Positions 1 through 6,242 of a stretch of DNA of 40,996 nucleotides are shown in pieces (the stretch's first letter is position 1; each line of letters opens with the position of its first letter). The stretch lies in the IMG/VR virus record IMGVR_UViG_3300049846_001558, positions 1-40,996 of that record. One strand, written 5' to 3'. Source of the DNA: a virus. Below the pieces are notes generated by a model, which was given only the letters and a program-made list of their open reading frames with translations, did not search any database and was not told the DNA's origin. The position numbers were made by a program, and so were the translations under genes.

Positions 1-178
1 TCGATGTGTCACTGACATCTTGGCTGTCCAAGATCCAAAGATCGTGGTCCCCGTGGTACATGTCAGTGTAATGTCCTTCTGCTCGCGTGGTAAAGACCAC
101 CGGAGAAAGATGCTCACATAACCACTCTAACAAATCAGGCTCATGAGCATCGCCAATGTACAACCGATAAAGGTTCAA
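1..178 (-). CDS. Partial hypothetical protein, N-terminal part, runs off the left edge
   Basis: A minus-strand frame is open from a TTG at 178 to the window edge, about 59 codons. The translation begins LNLYRLYIGDAHEPDLLEW and continues with TTRAEGHYTDMYHGDH; this composition looks like a real protein. No clear Shine-Dalgarno precedes the TTG, and an in-frame ATG lies further in (GACATGTACCAC). I do not recognise a family. It lies downstream of two tRNA genes and would share their promoter near 400. Start and function are uncertain. Confidence 0.5.
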   Translation of the reverse strand, partial: MNLYRLYIGDAHEPDLLEWLCEHLSPVVFTTRAEGHYTDMYHGDHDLWILDSQDVSDTS

Positions 179-195
179 AATACTTCTGCTTTAAT

Positions 196-278
196 TGGTG
201 CCCCCGGGGAGACTCGAACTCCCACGCTCTCGCACTGGCTTCTAAGACCAGCGTGTCTACCAATTCCACCACAGGGGC
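196..278 (-). tRNA. tRNA-Leu(TAG)
   Basis: Acceptor stem GCCCCTG/CGGGGGC, discriminator A and encoded CCA. The anticodon loop CTTAGAA gives TAG, and there is a long class II variable arm. It is the last tRNA of the first array on the minus strand. Confidence 0.95.
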
Positions 279-284
279 ATAACC

Positions 285-377
285 TGGCGGTGAGGGTGGG
301 ATTCGAACCCACGGTACGCTTTTTAGGCGTACGACGGTTTAGCAAACCGCTCCCTTCGGCCTCTCGGGCACCTCACC
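285..377 (-). tRNA. tRNA-Ser(GCT)
   Basis: Acceptor GGTGAGG/CCTCACC, discriminator G, CCA encoded. The GGTTTGCTAAACC anticodon arm gives GCT, and a long variable arm is present as in class II serine tRNAs. Confidence 0.95.
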
Positions 378-386
378 AATAAACTT

Positions 387-423
387 ATTGTAGACTAGTT
401 ATCTCTCTAGGTCAACGATTATT
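387..423 (-). promoter_or_regulatory. sigma70-like promoter with upstream AATAATCG motif
   Basis: On the minus strand TTGACC (410-415), 17 bases, TACAAT (387-392). The -35 box is preceded by AATAATCG. The same upstream motif and -35 box recur near 2555 and 3320. It would drive tRNA-Ser, tRNA-Leu and the partial gene at the left edge. Confidence 0.6.
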
Positions 424-711
424 TGTCTCTAGTCTAGGAATATCTTTTACCGCTTCAAAAATTGTAGTGGCTCTTTTGAGATTAAAATTTTTGTGACGAT
501 ACATGTAAGCTCTTTTGCGTTCCGCTACTTCCAGAGCCTCGGCTAGACGCCATTTAGTATCAAAGTCTGCAGACATTATAAGACGGCTCATGTCTACAAT
601 GTCTAAGGCATACTCCACCCATTTTTCTGTAGCTTTTATTTTGTCATAGGGCTGTATAAACCCTTTACCTCGTGTACCTGTGTACTTTTGCACAAAGTTG
701 GCAGCTCTCAT
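412..711 (-). CDS. Hypothetical phage protein, 99 aa
   Basis: It begins MRAANFVQKYTGTRGKGF at an ATG preceded by AAGGAGC, a good Shine-Dalgarno. The protein is basic, with many Arg, Lys and aromatic residues and a predicted helical centre (EKWVEYALDIVDMSRLIM); there are no membrane segments and no recognisable catalytic motif. It has its own promoter flanked by a 13-base inverted repeat, so it is probably separately regulated. The 3' end overlaps the -35 box of the next promoter. Function unknown. Confidence 0.8.
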   Translation of the reverse strand: MRAANFVQKYTGTRGKGFIQPYDKIKATEKWVEYALDIVDMSRLIMSADFDTKWRLAEALEVAERKRAYMYRHKNFNLKRATTIFEAVKDIPRLETNNR

Positions 712-720
712 AGTTGCTCC

Positions 721-768
721 TTGTATGTAAATGACCTTATATTATAGTACATTTACATACAAGTCACA
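721..768 (-). promoter_or_regulatory. Promoter with 13-base inverted-repeat operator
   Basis: TTGTATGTAAATG (721-733) is repeated inverted at 750-762, with a 16-base centre holding the -10 box TATAAT (741-746). TTGTGA lies 17 bases upstream. One arm overlaps the promoter spacer and the other lies just downstream of the expected start of transcription. This geometry fits a dimeric repressor site controlling the 99-residue gene. Confidence 0.6.
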
Positions 769-802
769 ACGGTTACTGTTGCAAAAAAGCCACAGAGAAA
801 TA

Positions 803-879
803 TGGCCGGCCCTGAGGGACTCGAACCCCCAACCCCCAGTTTCGAAGACTGACGCTCTGATCCATTGAGCTAAGGGCCG
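803..879 (-). tRNA. tRNA-Arg(TCG)
   Basis: Acceptor CGGCCCT/AGGGCCG, discriminator G, CCA encoded. The anticodon loop CTTCGAA gives TCG. Confidence 0.95.
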
Positions 880-947
880 TATTTGTCTACTACTAAAGTA
901 TGATTAATCATTTTCTTATGCTCTTAAATATTTAAGAGGAGATTGTC

Positions 948-1199
948 GTGAGTAGTCAGTTACTGAGAAAATACATTGACATTATAAATGAAACTTCTGT
1001 TGAAGAAAAGTGGGATACAAAGACTACAGTAAGTCCCAGCGAACGCGGAAAGTATGCTGGCAAGACCTTAGAAGAACTACGCAAAGCCTACGATGCACTC
1101 AAAGCATCTGGACCACACTCTGAAGGTAGTGCTGAATATGGTCGTATGCGAGAATTGGCCTTTGCCATCCGTGCAAAAACCGGATGGGGCGGCATTTAA
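948..1199 (+). CDS. Hypothetical phage protein, 83 aa
   Basis: GTG start preceded by AAGAGGAGA, a strong Shine-Dalgarno. The product begins MSSQLLRKYIDIINETS. This RKYIDIINE type of opening is, from memory, common among small proteins of T4-like phages. It is charged and soluble and ends KTGWGGI. It is one of the few plus-strand genes inside the tRNA array, and its stop lies just before the CCA end of tRNA-Leu(CAA). Function unknown. Confidence 0.7.
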   Translation: MSSQLLRKYIDIINETSVEEKWDTKTTVSPSERGKYAGKTLEELRKAYDALKASGPHSEGSAEYGRMRELAFAIRAKTGWGGI

Positions 1200-1200
1200 T

Positions 1201-1283
1201 TGGTGCCCCAGGAGGGACTCGAACCCCCACTCTTTCGAACCTGATTTTGAGTCAGGCGTGTCTACCAATTCCACCACTAGGGC
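1201..1283 (-). tRNA. tRNA-Leu(CAA)
   Basis: Acceptor GCCCTAG/CTGGGGC with one G-T pair, A73, CCA encoded. The anticodon loop CTCAAAA gives CAA. Confidence 0.95.
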
Positions 1284-1288
1284 AACGC

Positions 1289-1364
1289 TGGTACCAAGAG
1301 CTGGACTCGAACCAGCCACACCCAGATTTTCAGTCTGGTGCTCTACCTGATGAGCTATCTTGGC
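1289..1364 (-). tRNA. tRNA-Phe(GAA)
   Basis: Acceptor GCCAAGA/TCTTGGT, A73, CCA encoded. The anticodon loop CTGAAAA gives GAA. Confidence 0.95.
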
Positions 1365-1365
1365 A

Positions 1366-1512
1366 TTAAAAGGTAATTTTTAAAACAGGTATCATTATAT
1401 CTACCTTGGTACAATGAATTTCAGGCTCGTTGTTGCGGCAAGGCCGGATATTTTGCAAGCTTGAACACGCTGTTAAAACCAAGCATATAGTTATTAGTAA
1501 ACAGTTTCGCAT
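1366..1512 (-). CDS. Small lipoprotein, 48 aa
   Basis: The reading frame begins MRNCLLITICLVLTACSS. A short hydrophobic stretch ends in the lipobox LTAC, with Cys16 as the expected lipidation site, followed by about 30 residues with three further Cys. The ATG is very close to an AAGGA, so the ribosome site is imperfect. It sits between tRNA-His and tRNA-Phe. Its size and lipobox recall phage Rz1-type or small periplasmic lipoproteins, but no Rz partner is visible here. Confidence 0.55.
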   Translation of the reverse strand: MRNCLLITICLVLTACSSLQNIRPCRNNEPEIHCTKVDIMIPVLKITF

Positions 1513-1527
1513 TCCTTACTTATAAAT

Positions 1528-1604
1528 TGGGGTGACTAGTGGGGATCGAACCCACGAATACCGGAATCACAACCCGGGGCCTTAACCACTTGGCTATAGT
1601 CACC
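1528..1604 (-). tRNA. tRNA-His(GTG)
   Basis: An eight-pair acceptor GGTGACTA/TAGTCACC includes the extra G-1:C73 pair typical of histidine tRNA. CCA is encoded and the loop TTGTGAT gives GTG. Confidence 0.95.
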
Positions 1605-1621
1605 ATTGTATTAAATATTAG

Positions 1622-1891
1622 ATGGACCGCGATGAAGAAAACAACAAGCGCATACTTGAGTTTATAGACCGGATTAAAAAAGGTCCGCCAAGTAACCTAT
1701 GCTGGTCAGGTCCATGCAGAGAATTTAAACCGGATCCTGTGATTTCAGGGTCGTCAAACAGACAGTTTGTTCCATTGGAGATTTTTAAAACTCCAAAATT
1801 TAAGCCCTTAGATCTATTTGATTGCCCGTCTTCTCAGCAGACTCCACCGGAACAGTCTTCGACTGACGATTGTAGTAATAAGTCTCAGTGA
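1622..1891 (+). CDS. Possible hypothetical protein, 89 aa
   Basis: An open frame beginning MDRDEENNKRILEFIDRIKK has plausible protein composition and a Ser/Pro/Gln-rich tail. It lacks a Shine-Dalgarno and its last 92 bases are antisense to the minus-strand gene at 1800-1997. I favour it only weakly; it may be a spurious frame. Confidence 0.35.
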   Translation: MDRDEENNKRILEFIDRIKKGPPSNLCWSGPCREFKPDPVISGSSNRQFVPLEIFKTPKFKPLDLFDCPSSQQTPPEQSSTDDCSNKSQ

Positions 1892-1997
1892 GAATGTATT
1901 CGTGTTTGGTAACCGGATCGGTTACTTCTTTGATCACTGTCTTCTTCCAACGGTCACGAACAGCTACCACCATTGACGATACAGATTCAACTATCAT
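1800..1997 (-). CDS. Hypothetical protein, 65 aa
   Basis: It starts MIVESVSSMVVAVRDRWKK just downstream of tRNA-Lys. The middle (VTDPVTKHEYILTETYYYN) has alternating hydrophobic and polar residues that suggest beta strands. No clear Shine-Dalgarno is visible, so the start is tentative. An upstream extension would read through the tRNA and is rejected. Function unknown. Confidence 0.5.
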   Translation of the reverse strand: MIVESVSSMVVAVRDRWKKTVIKEVTDPVTKHEYILTETYYYNRQSKTVPVESAEKTGNQIDLRA

Positions 1998-2014
1998 ACT
2001 GTATTTAACAAAAT

Positions 2015-2089
2015 TGGAGGACCCTCTGGGATTTGAACCCAGGGCCAACGGATTAAAAGTCCGATGCTCTACCACTGAGCTAAGGGTCC
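2015..2089 (-). tRNA. tRNA-Lys(TTT), copy 1
   Basis: Acceptor GGACCCT/AGGGTCC, CCA encoded. The anticodon loop CTTTTAA gives TTT. Confidence 0.95.
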
Positions 2090-2105
2090 GCACCAATGTA
2101 AAATA

Positions 2106-2180
2106 TGGTAGGCCGGGTGGGATTCGAACCCACGACTCTCTGATTAAAAGTCAGATACTCTAACCGCTGAGTTACCGGCC
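2106..2180 (-). tRNA. tRNA-Lys(TTT), copy 2
   Basis: Acceptor GGCCGGT/CCGGCC side, CCA encoded, and loop CTTTTAA gives TTT. The body differs clearly from the neighbouring tRNA-Lys, so this is not a recent tandem duplication. Confidence 0.93.
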
Positions 2181-2188
2181 TATAAACT

Positions 2189-2263
2189 TGGTAGCAGCAC
2201 GAGGATTCGAACCTCGACAACACGGCGTATGAGACCGTTGCACTACCATTATGCTATGCTGCC
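2189..2263 (-). tRNA. tRNA-Met(CAT), elongator type
   Basis: Acceptor GGCAGCA/TGCTGCT, A73, CCA encoded. The loop CTCATAC gives CAT. The fully paired first position argues against an initiator; an Ile2 identity cannot be excluded. Confidence 0.85.
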
Positions 2264-2267
2264 AATG

Positions 2268-2504
2268 TTACTGAGGGGGTGACCAATTTGTCTTTGGTCC
2301 GCCAGACTTGGGCTTGACATAAATCCTGTCTAGAACCTGCGCCGACATACACACCCGATCGCTGTGAATATAGCGTGTGGCGTCTACCTCATACTTGAGA
2401 CTGGCCCAACAAGAATTGTAATCCTTGTAGGGCACAACCCCAGAAGCCACGCTGCCATCAGCACCGTACAAAAACATAACCATAACTACCTTGTGTACAA
2501 CCAT
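2268..2504 (-). CDS. Hypothetical protein, 78 aa
   Basis: The chosen ATG follows AGAAGGAGTAACAACA, a strong Shine-Dalgarno, giving MVVHKVVMVMFLYGADGS. The protein contains DYNSCWASLKYEVDA and SDRVCMSAQVLDRIYV and ends in a Gly/Pro-rich tail. The hydrophobic N-terminus is short. It has its own promoter at 2527-2555 and ends just before tRNA-Met. Function unknown. Confidence 0.75.
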   Translation of the reverse strand: MVVHKVVMVMFLYGADGSVASGVVPYKDYNSCWASLKYEVDATRYIHSDRVCMSAQVLDRIYVKPKSGGPKTNWSPPQ

Positions 2505-2526
2505 TGTTGTTACTCCTTCTGTCAGC

Positions 2527-2563
2527 ATCATAACTGAATTATCTGTCAAGGTCAACGATTATT
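2527..2563 (-). promoter_or_regulatory. sigma70-like promoter with AATAATCG motif
   Basis: TTGACC (2550-2555), 17 bases, TATGAT (2527-2532), with AAATAATCG just upstream of the -35 box. It drives the 78-residue gene and the tRNAs behind it. Second of three copies of this promoter type. Confidence 0.65.
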
Positions 2564-2574
2564 TTTAGAATTTT

Positions 2575-2650
2575 TGGAGTGGCAGACAGGACTTGAACCT
2601 GCATATAACGGATTTGCAATCCGCTCCCTAACCGTTCGGGTCACTGCCAC
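2575..2650 (-). tRNA. tRNA-Cys(GCA)
   Basis: Acceptor GTGGCAG/CTGCCAC and the U73 discriminator expected for cysteine. CCA is encoded and the loop TTGCAAA gives GCA. Confidence 0.95.
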
Positions 2651-2658
2651 ATAAAGGA

Positions 2659-2872
2659 TTCGTAAGTAGTAGCGTCCCTCATATCGCTACCATTTTCCCA
2701 TGTAATTAAGCCGGCTGGGTCAAGATACGCCACTTAGGATACTTGTCCAGTATGTGCGCCACCTTGCACCCGGATCTTCCGATCCGTCGGGCATCGAACC
2801 CGCTACCTTCTACTATATCAGTCCTTCGAAGAAACCTTTATAGCGTGACTTTCTCTTGCTGACACTTACGAA
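2659..2872 (-). ncRNA. Candidate structured RNA closed by a 9-bp stem
   Basis: TTCGTAAGT (2659-2667) pairs perfectly with ACTTACGAA (2864-2872), enclosing about 195 bases without a plausible gene. Inside on the minus strand are a GTAGCG/CGCTAC hairpin, GGATC-GGAA-GATCC, and a T-arm-like CGGG-TTCGATG-CCCG. It lies between tRNA-Cys and an aberrant tRNA. No known family is recognised; a degenerate tRNA remnant is an alternative. Confidence 0.4.
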
Positions 2873-2878
2873 ACTGAG

Positions 2879-2973
2879 TTTGCGCTGAGGAATCGAACCT
2901 CATCGGGGCATTTGCTTGCCTACTCCACTTGCGTGTCTCGGACTTCCCTGTGCTACCATTACACTAACGCAAA
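2879..2973 (-). tRNA. tRNA-like gene with enlarged anticodon domain, anticodon not assignable
   Basis: Acceptor TTTGCGT/GCGCAAA, a good D arm (GTGTAATGGTAGCAC) and a five-pair T arm (TGAGG-TTCGATT-CCTCA) are intact. The region between the D and T arms is 46 bases instead of about 22 and contains no normal anticodon stem-loop. CCA is not encoded, unlike its neighbours. It may be a pseudo-tRNA or a tRNA-like RNA with another role. Confidence 0.55.
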
Positions 2974-2976
2974 AAT

Positions 2977-3075
2977 TGGTGCCTCTGGCAGGACTCGAAC
3001 CTGCACACTCAGGCTTATCTGGCCTGTGCTTTGGCGGAGTATAAGGCCGCTTCTTTACCATTAAGCTACAGAGGC
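2977..3075 (-). tRNA. Atypical tRNA-Ile-like gene with ~24 extra bases
   Basis: Acceptor GCCTCTG/CAGAGGC, A73, encoded CCA and T arm GCAGG-TTCGAGT-CCTGC are normal. Two readings are possible. Removing about 24 bases in the D loop leaves an ordinary tRNA with anticodon loop CAGATAA (GAT, but A instead of U33). Alternatively, the inserted hairpin loop CTTATAC is the anticodon arm (TAT), followed by a 29-base variable arm. Both readings give isoleucine. Confidence 0.6.
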
Positions 3076-3080
3076 AAACT

Positions 3081-3154
3081 TGGCTGGGGATGATGGATTC
3101 GAACCACCACAGTCGGAATCAAAATCCGAAGTCCTACCCTTAGACGAATCCCCA
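3081..3154 (-). tRNA. tRNA-Gln(TTG)
   Basis: Acceptor TGGGGAT/ATCCCCA, discriminator G, CCA encoded. The loop TTTTGAT gives TTG. Confidence 0.95.
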
Positions 3155-3161
3155 ATTATTT

Positions 3162-3266
3162 TTACATACAAAGATCTTCATACTTGCAAGTATGCAGCCT
3201 GTGCTGACTTAGATCCTGCCCTGCAAGCTGAGCCTTATTAAAAAGTTGCACAAAAAATGTGAACAT
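3162..3266 (-). CDS. Possible 34-residue peptide
   Basis: ATG at 3266 follows GAGGTAATACG, a usable Shine-Dalgarno, and lies downstream of the promoter at 3293-3320. The product begins MFTFFVQLFNKAQLAGQDL and ends in TCKYEDLCM. It is the first open frame of a transcript that then enters tRNA-Gln. A short untranslated leader is the alternative. Confidence 0.4.
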   Translation of the reverse strand: MFTFFVQLFNKAQLAGQDLSQHRLHTCKYEDLCM

Positions 3267-3292
3267 CGTATTACCTCGTTCGTTCTTCCGCT

Positions 3293-3330
3293 AATATATA
3301 CGAGTATTTTACAAAGTCAACGATTATTTT
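3293..3330 (-). promoter_or_regulatory. sigma70-like promoter with AATAATCG motif
   Basis: TTGACT (3315-3320), 16 bases, TATATT (3293-3298), again preceded by AAAAATAATCG. It starts the run from tRNA-Gln towards tRNA-Cys. Confidence 0.6.
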
Positions 3331-3349
3331 TAATTTTTTTGAATTATTT

Positions 3350-3428
<79 letters not shown>

Positions 3429-3444
3429 AATGAAACTAGTTGTT

Positions 3445-3509
3445 GCTAAGGGACGCCCGGGAGTTCTACGGGTCGTTTAAGAGCGAGCCTCGCGGCAGCT
3501 CTCCCTTGC
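3445..3509 (-). ncRNA. Candidate small stem-closed RNA between tRNAs
   Basis: GCAAGGGA and TCCCTTAGC pair with one bulge and close 65 bases. Inside, AGAGC/GCTCT forms a second stem. It fills the gap between tRNA-Trp and tRNA-Ile2, which holds no gene. Function unknown. Confidence 0.3.
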
Positions 3510-3515
3510 TGAAAT

Positions 3516-3589
3516 TGGCATCCCGGGAGGGACTCGAACCCCCACGAACGGTTTTGGAGACCGTCATGCTGCCATTACACCACCGAGAT
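3516..3589 (-). tRNA. tRNA-Trp(CCA)
   Basis: Acceptor ATCTCGG/CCGGGAT, discriminator G, CCA encoded. The loop CTCCAAA gives the anticodon CCA. Confidence 0.95.
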
Positions 3590-3593
3590 ATAT

Positions 3594-3670
3594 TGGTACC
3601 CGGTGCTGGACTCGAACCAGCGACCCTCGCCTTATCAAGACGATGCTCTAACCAACTGAGCTAACCGGGT
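3594..3670 (-). tRNA. tRNA-Ile(GAT)
   Basis: Acceptor ACCCGGT/ACCGGGT, A73, CCA encoded. The loop TTGATAA gives GAT. Its 5' end overlaps the last codons of the upstream oxygenase gene by 10 bases. Confidence 0.95.
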
Positions 3671-4308
3671 ATATTTTCAAACAAAATCTTTTTAGCATCC
3701 TCAAAGTACATGGATCCAGGATCAACAGCTCTGAATGTTAAAACCACTCTGCTGTTGGTTGATTCACTGTTATTCCATGTATGAAAGATATCTGTGTTAA
3801 ACAAAATGCATTCATTGGGTACTGCAATCATAGTTTTATCAGGCGGCGGCAAAGGACGACCATCATCTGTTATGCGCCGAGATGCTACTTTGATCTCATT
3901 GGGGTCACCCTCTCGAGCCATTAAGTTTTGATCAAAATCTTTCAATGACTCATCTGACCACCATGCAGTCCAACACTTGGAATCATGGATTTCAATGGGA
4001 ATATTGATGCTGAACCTATGATCAACGCTGTCCTTGTGAACAGATGATTTGCCACCAGGATGAGTGCTGAATAGCGTTACTCGCCGACTCATAAGTTTGA
4101 TTTTGGACTTCATTGGTAACTGGCCAATGATTTTCTTTGCAACATCAGCGCCAAAATTTATATGATCATACCCTGTAAAATTAAAAACTTCACACCCGTG
4201 CAGAGAATCTCTAGGTTGATTTTTTACATAGTCAACCAGCTGTTCCAATCCAGCCCAGGTAAATCTAATGTAATAAGGACTACAGTCCTCAATGATTGAA
4301 TAGGTCAT
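3661..4308 (-). CDS. Fe(II)/2-oxoglutarate-dependent oxygenase, 215 aa
   Basis: The double-stranded beta-helix signature is visible: HKD (His91, Asp93), followed by the strand FSINIPIEI, distal His176 in IFHTWNN, and Arg187 (SRVVLTFRA) for the 2-oxoglutarate carboxylate. This arrangement resembles aspartyl/asparaginyl hydroxylase-like families. The start overlaps the stop of the PanD-like gene (ATGA type), so the two are co-translated. The stop codon lies inside tRNA-Ile(GAT). The substrate is unknown. It is one of seven such genes in the window. Confidence 0.85.
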   Translation of the reverse strand: MTYSIIEDCSPYYIRFTWAGLEQLVDYVKNQPRDSLHGCEVFNFTGYDHINFGADVAKKIIGQLPMKSKIKLMSRRVTLFSTHPGGKSSVHKDSVDHRFSINIPIEIHDSKCWTAWWSDESLKDFDQNLMAREGDPNEIKVASRRITDDGRPLPPPDKTMIAVPNECILFNTDIFHTWNNSESTNSRVVLTFRAVDPGSMYFEDAKKILFENIPG

Positions 4309-4664
4309 GTTATCATATCAATCTTGCGCTGGATTGGAGAATTATGCTCGTCAACAAAAACTGTAACATGCTCATGTGTTTCGCCGGGTTCTAAATTAAT
4401 AAAACTCAGCACAACCACAAGATCATCGGGTGCAAACAACCTGCTTGGTGGACCATTTAAAGTAATTTCGCCAGGGCCGCCAGGAATCACATAGGTTTCC
4501 CAGTGTGCGGCATTGCTAAGGTTGTTTACATGAACAAATTCATAGGGCCTTAGGCCTGCGGCTTCCATAAGCTCTGTGCTGATACTGATACTGCCTACAT
4601 AGTTTAAGTTTGCATCGGTGACTTTGGCTCGATGAATTTTTGATTTAATAAATGTCTTGTGCAT
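4305..4664 (-). CDS. panD: PanD-like pyruvoyl aspartate decarboxylase
   Basis: The 119-residue product matches aspartate 1-decarboxylase in length and order: Lys9, HRAKVTDANLNYVGSISI with the self-cleavage pair Gly24-Ser25 at canonical positions, Tyr58, and NGPPS where the family has NGAAA. PanD makes beta-alanine for pantothenate and coenzyme A. The position of E. coli Arg54, which holds the substrate carboxylate, is His here, so activity or substrate may differ. I chose the ATG at 4664 because the longer frame reads through tRNA-Ser; GGA precedes it. Confidence 0.85.
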   Translation of the reverse strand: MHKTFIKSKIHRAKVTDANLNYVGSISISTELMEAAGLRPYEFVHVNNLSNAAHWETYVIPGGPGEITLNGPPSRLFAPDDLVVVLSFINLEPGETHEHVTVFVDEHNSPIQRKIDMIT

Positions 4665-4677
4665 AGTGTTCCAAATT

Positions 4678-4767
4678 TGGCGGAAGCGGTGAGATTCGAA
4701 CTCACGGACCCTTGCGGGTCGACAGTTTTCAAGACTGTTGCAATAAACCGGACTCTGCCACACTTCC
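4678..4767 (-). tRNA. tRNA-Ser(TGA)
   Basis: Acceptor GGAAGTG/CGCTTCC side, discriminator G, CCA encoded, long variable arm. The loop CTTGAAA gives TGA. It lies between the 56-residue gene and panD and is probably cut from their common transcript. Confidence 0.95.
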
Positions 4768-4938
4768 TTAATTTAAATTTTGAAGTTCTTTGATTCTTGT
4801 ATTTAAATATGCTGTAACAATGCCGTGTGCAAGGTTACCCATCTTTAATTTAGCTGCGTCTGTTTGAATTACATTTCTCAATTCATGATCAAATGCTGAT
4901 GCCTTTAATACATTAATCGAAAAGCTATCAGTGCTCAT
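4768..4938 (-). CDS. Small hypothetical protein, 56 aa
   Basis: ATG at 4938 follows AAGGATAATTAAAACA. The product begins MSTDSFSINVLKASAFDHEL and continues as a probable helical protein (GNLAHGIVTAYLNTRIKELQ). The stop codon directly abuts the 5' end of tRNA-Ser(TGA). An upstream extension would cross tRNA-Tyr and is rejected. Function unknown. Confidence 0.65.
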   Translation of the reverse strand: MSTDSFSINVLKASAFDHELRNVIQTDAAKLKMGNLAHGIVTAYLNTRIKELQNLN

Positions 4939-4957
4939 TGTTTTAATTATCCTTAAA

Positions 4958-5044
4958 TGGTGGGGAAGGATGGATTCGAACCAACTCAGCCCTAAGGCAA
5001 CAGATTTACAGTCTGCCGCGACTCTCCAACTTCGCCGCTTCCCC
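4958..5044 (-). tRNA. tRNA-Tyr(GTA)
   Basis: Acceptor GGGGAAG/CTTCCCC, A73, CCA encoded, long variable arm as in bacterial tyrosine tRNA. The loop CTGTAAA gives GTA. Confidence 0.95.
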
Positions 5045-5087
5045 AATTTTTTAATTTTATATTGAAATTGATCTAAGGTCAAGAATT

Positions 5088-6242
5088 TTATATCAACTCA
5101 GATAACTTTGTTTTTCGTATTTCATCTAATAGACCAATGTGTTGCTTGCGTATCATTTCTAATTTAGGTTTGTACACATGAGTCTTAAGAGCTTCCAATG
5201 CAATTTTGGCTGCAGGACTAGAAATTGTTTCTAGTTCATTGGCAAACTGTTGAATTCTTTCCTTAGATACCGAATCCAGCGTTAGGTGCAACGGAGAAAA
5301 CAACGGGGTAAACCTTAGCTCAAGTCCTTGTGCCCGAGTCCATTGAATCAAAGGAATCAATGTCGCAACACTAAATGCTTGAAGAACATGGTTGATCTTT
5401 ATACTGATGTTAGGCAATTCTTTGTAACGGTGTATGTTTTCTACTACACGATTCCAGTCAGAATTAAATCTAACCATATCATTATGATCTTCAATGCCTT
5501 CCAGACTGACTGTAACATTTACATGTTTAAATTTTTTCAGTATTTCTATTAGACGAGTGTTAGTGCTGTTGGCATTGGTTATCATAGTTAGCCGAACATT
5601 TTCAGGGTTAGGAAGGTTAGCCAACAAACGAGTTACATAGGGTATTATTGTTGGTTCTCCTCCAGTTAAGATTATTTCTTTCAGATCGTCTTTGATTAGA
5701 TCAGTGAAACTTTTAAATTCTTCAGATTCGGGCCAATTAAAGTCACTTGTGTTTTGAGACTTGATAAAAATGTTTGAATAACCAGGCTTCATGATGATTT
5801 GATCAAATTTTTCAAATTTTTGCCTGTGCAGTTTGTATTCTGTGGAAATCTGACTTGAATTTTCTCCGTTGCACATGACGCATTTGAGATCACACAAATT
5901 CCCCAGTTTAAATTCCACGCTGGTAAGTTTGGAAGCATCTCTGGTAAGCCATTTGTTGTACATCATGCGCTGACTGGATTGACCTATTTCTTCTTGTCTC
6001 CAACAAAGGCGGCATTGCGGTAATTTTATTCCGCTGTCAAGATCCTGTTTAAATTTTTTTAACTGAGCAGAATTTTTATATTCTTCCAATTGAGTAAATT
6101 TAAATTCTTGATCCAAATCATCCTTTGTCCAAACACAACAAGGTTCTATATACCCGTTTGGTGTTAGATTTATATGATGATGTATTGCCGCACAAAAAGT
6201 TGAAGTCATAAACTTACTTATATAGACCAAAAGTACTGCCAT
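5088..6242 (-). CDS. Twitch-type radical SAM protein, 384 aa
   Basis: The radical SAM [4Fe-4S] motif is GNLCDLKCVMC (Cys117, Cys121, Cys124), followed by the GGEP SAM-binding segment (LTGGEPTIIP). N-terminal FCAAIHHHINLTPNGYIEPCC and CRLCW look like an auxiliary cluster region moved to the front, as in other phage twitch proteins. AGGAG lies six bases before the ATG. An attenuator-like leader (6339-6552) precedes the gene and probably controls it. Substrate unknown; homologous architecture occurs at 15749 and 33273. Confidence 0.85.
   Translation of the reverse strand: MAVLLVYISKFMTSTFCAAIHHHINLTPNGYIEPCCVWTKDDLDQEFKFTQLEEYKNSAQLKKFKQDLDSGIKLPQCRLCWRQEEIGQSSQRMMYNKWLTRDASKLTSVEFKLGNLCDLKCVMCNGENSSQISTEYKLHRQKFEKFDQIIMKPGYSNIFIKSQNTSDFNWPESEEFKSFTDLIKDDLKEIILTGGEPTIIPYVTRLLANLPNPENVRLTMITNANSTNTRLIEILKKFKHVNVTVSLEGIEDHNDMVRFNSDWNRVVENIHRYKELPNISIKINHVLQAFSVATLIPLIQWTRAQGLELRFTPLFSPLHLTLDSVSKERIQQFANELETISSPAAKIALEALKTHVYKPKLEMIRKQHIGLLDEIRKTKLSELI

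Noticed and set aside
1093-1350. Plus-strand open frames containing motifs such as GLEPA or RTPT (also near 143-382, 1888-2163, 3440-3664, 21462-21653)
   Set aside because: They are antisense readings of tRNA genes; the recurring peptide comes from the T arm.
2659-2872. RNase P RNA gene
   Set aside because: GAGAAAGTC and CCGGCTTA resemble RNase P segments, but order, pairing and length do not fit the conserved core.
2879-3075. Group I intron in the atypical tRNAs
   Set aside because: The surplus is about 24 bases, far too short for a self-splicing intron, and no core elements are present.
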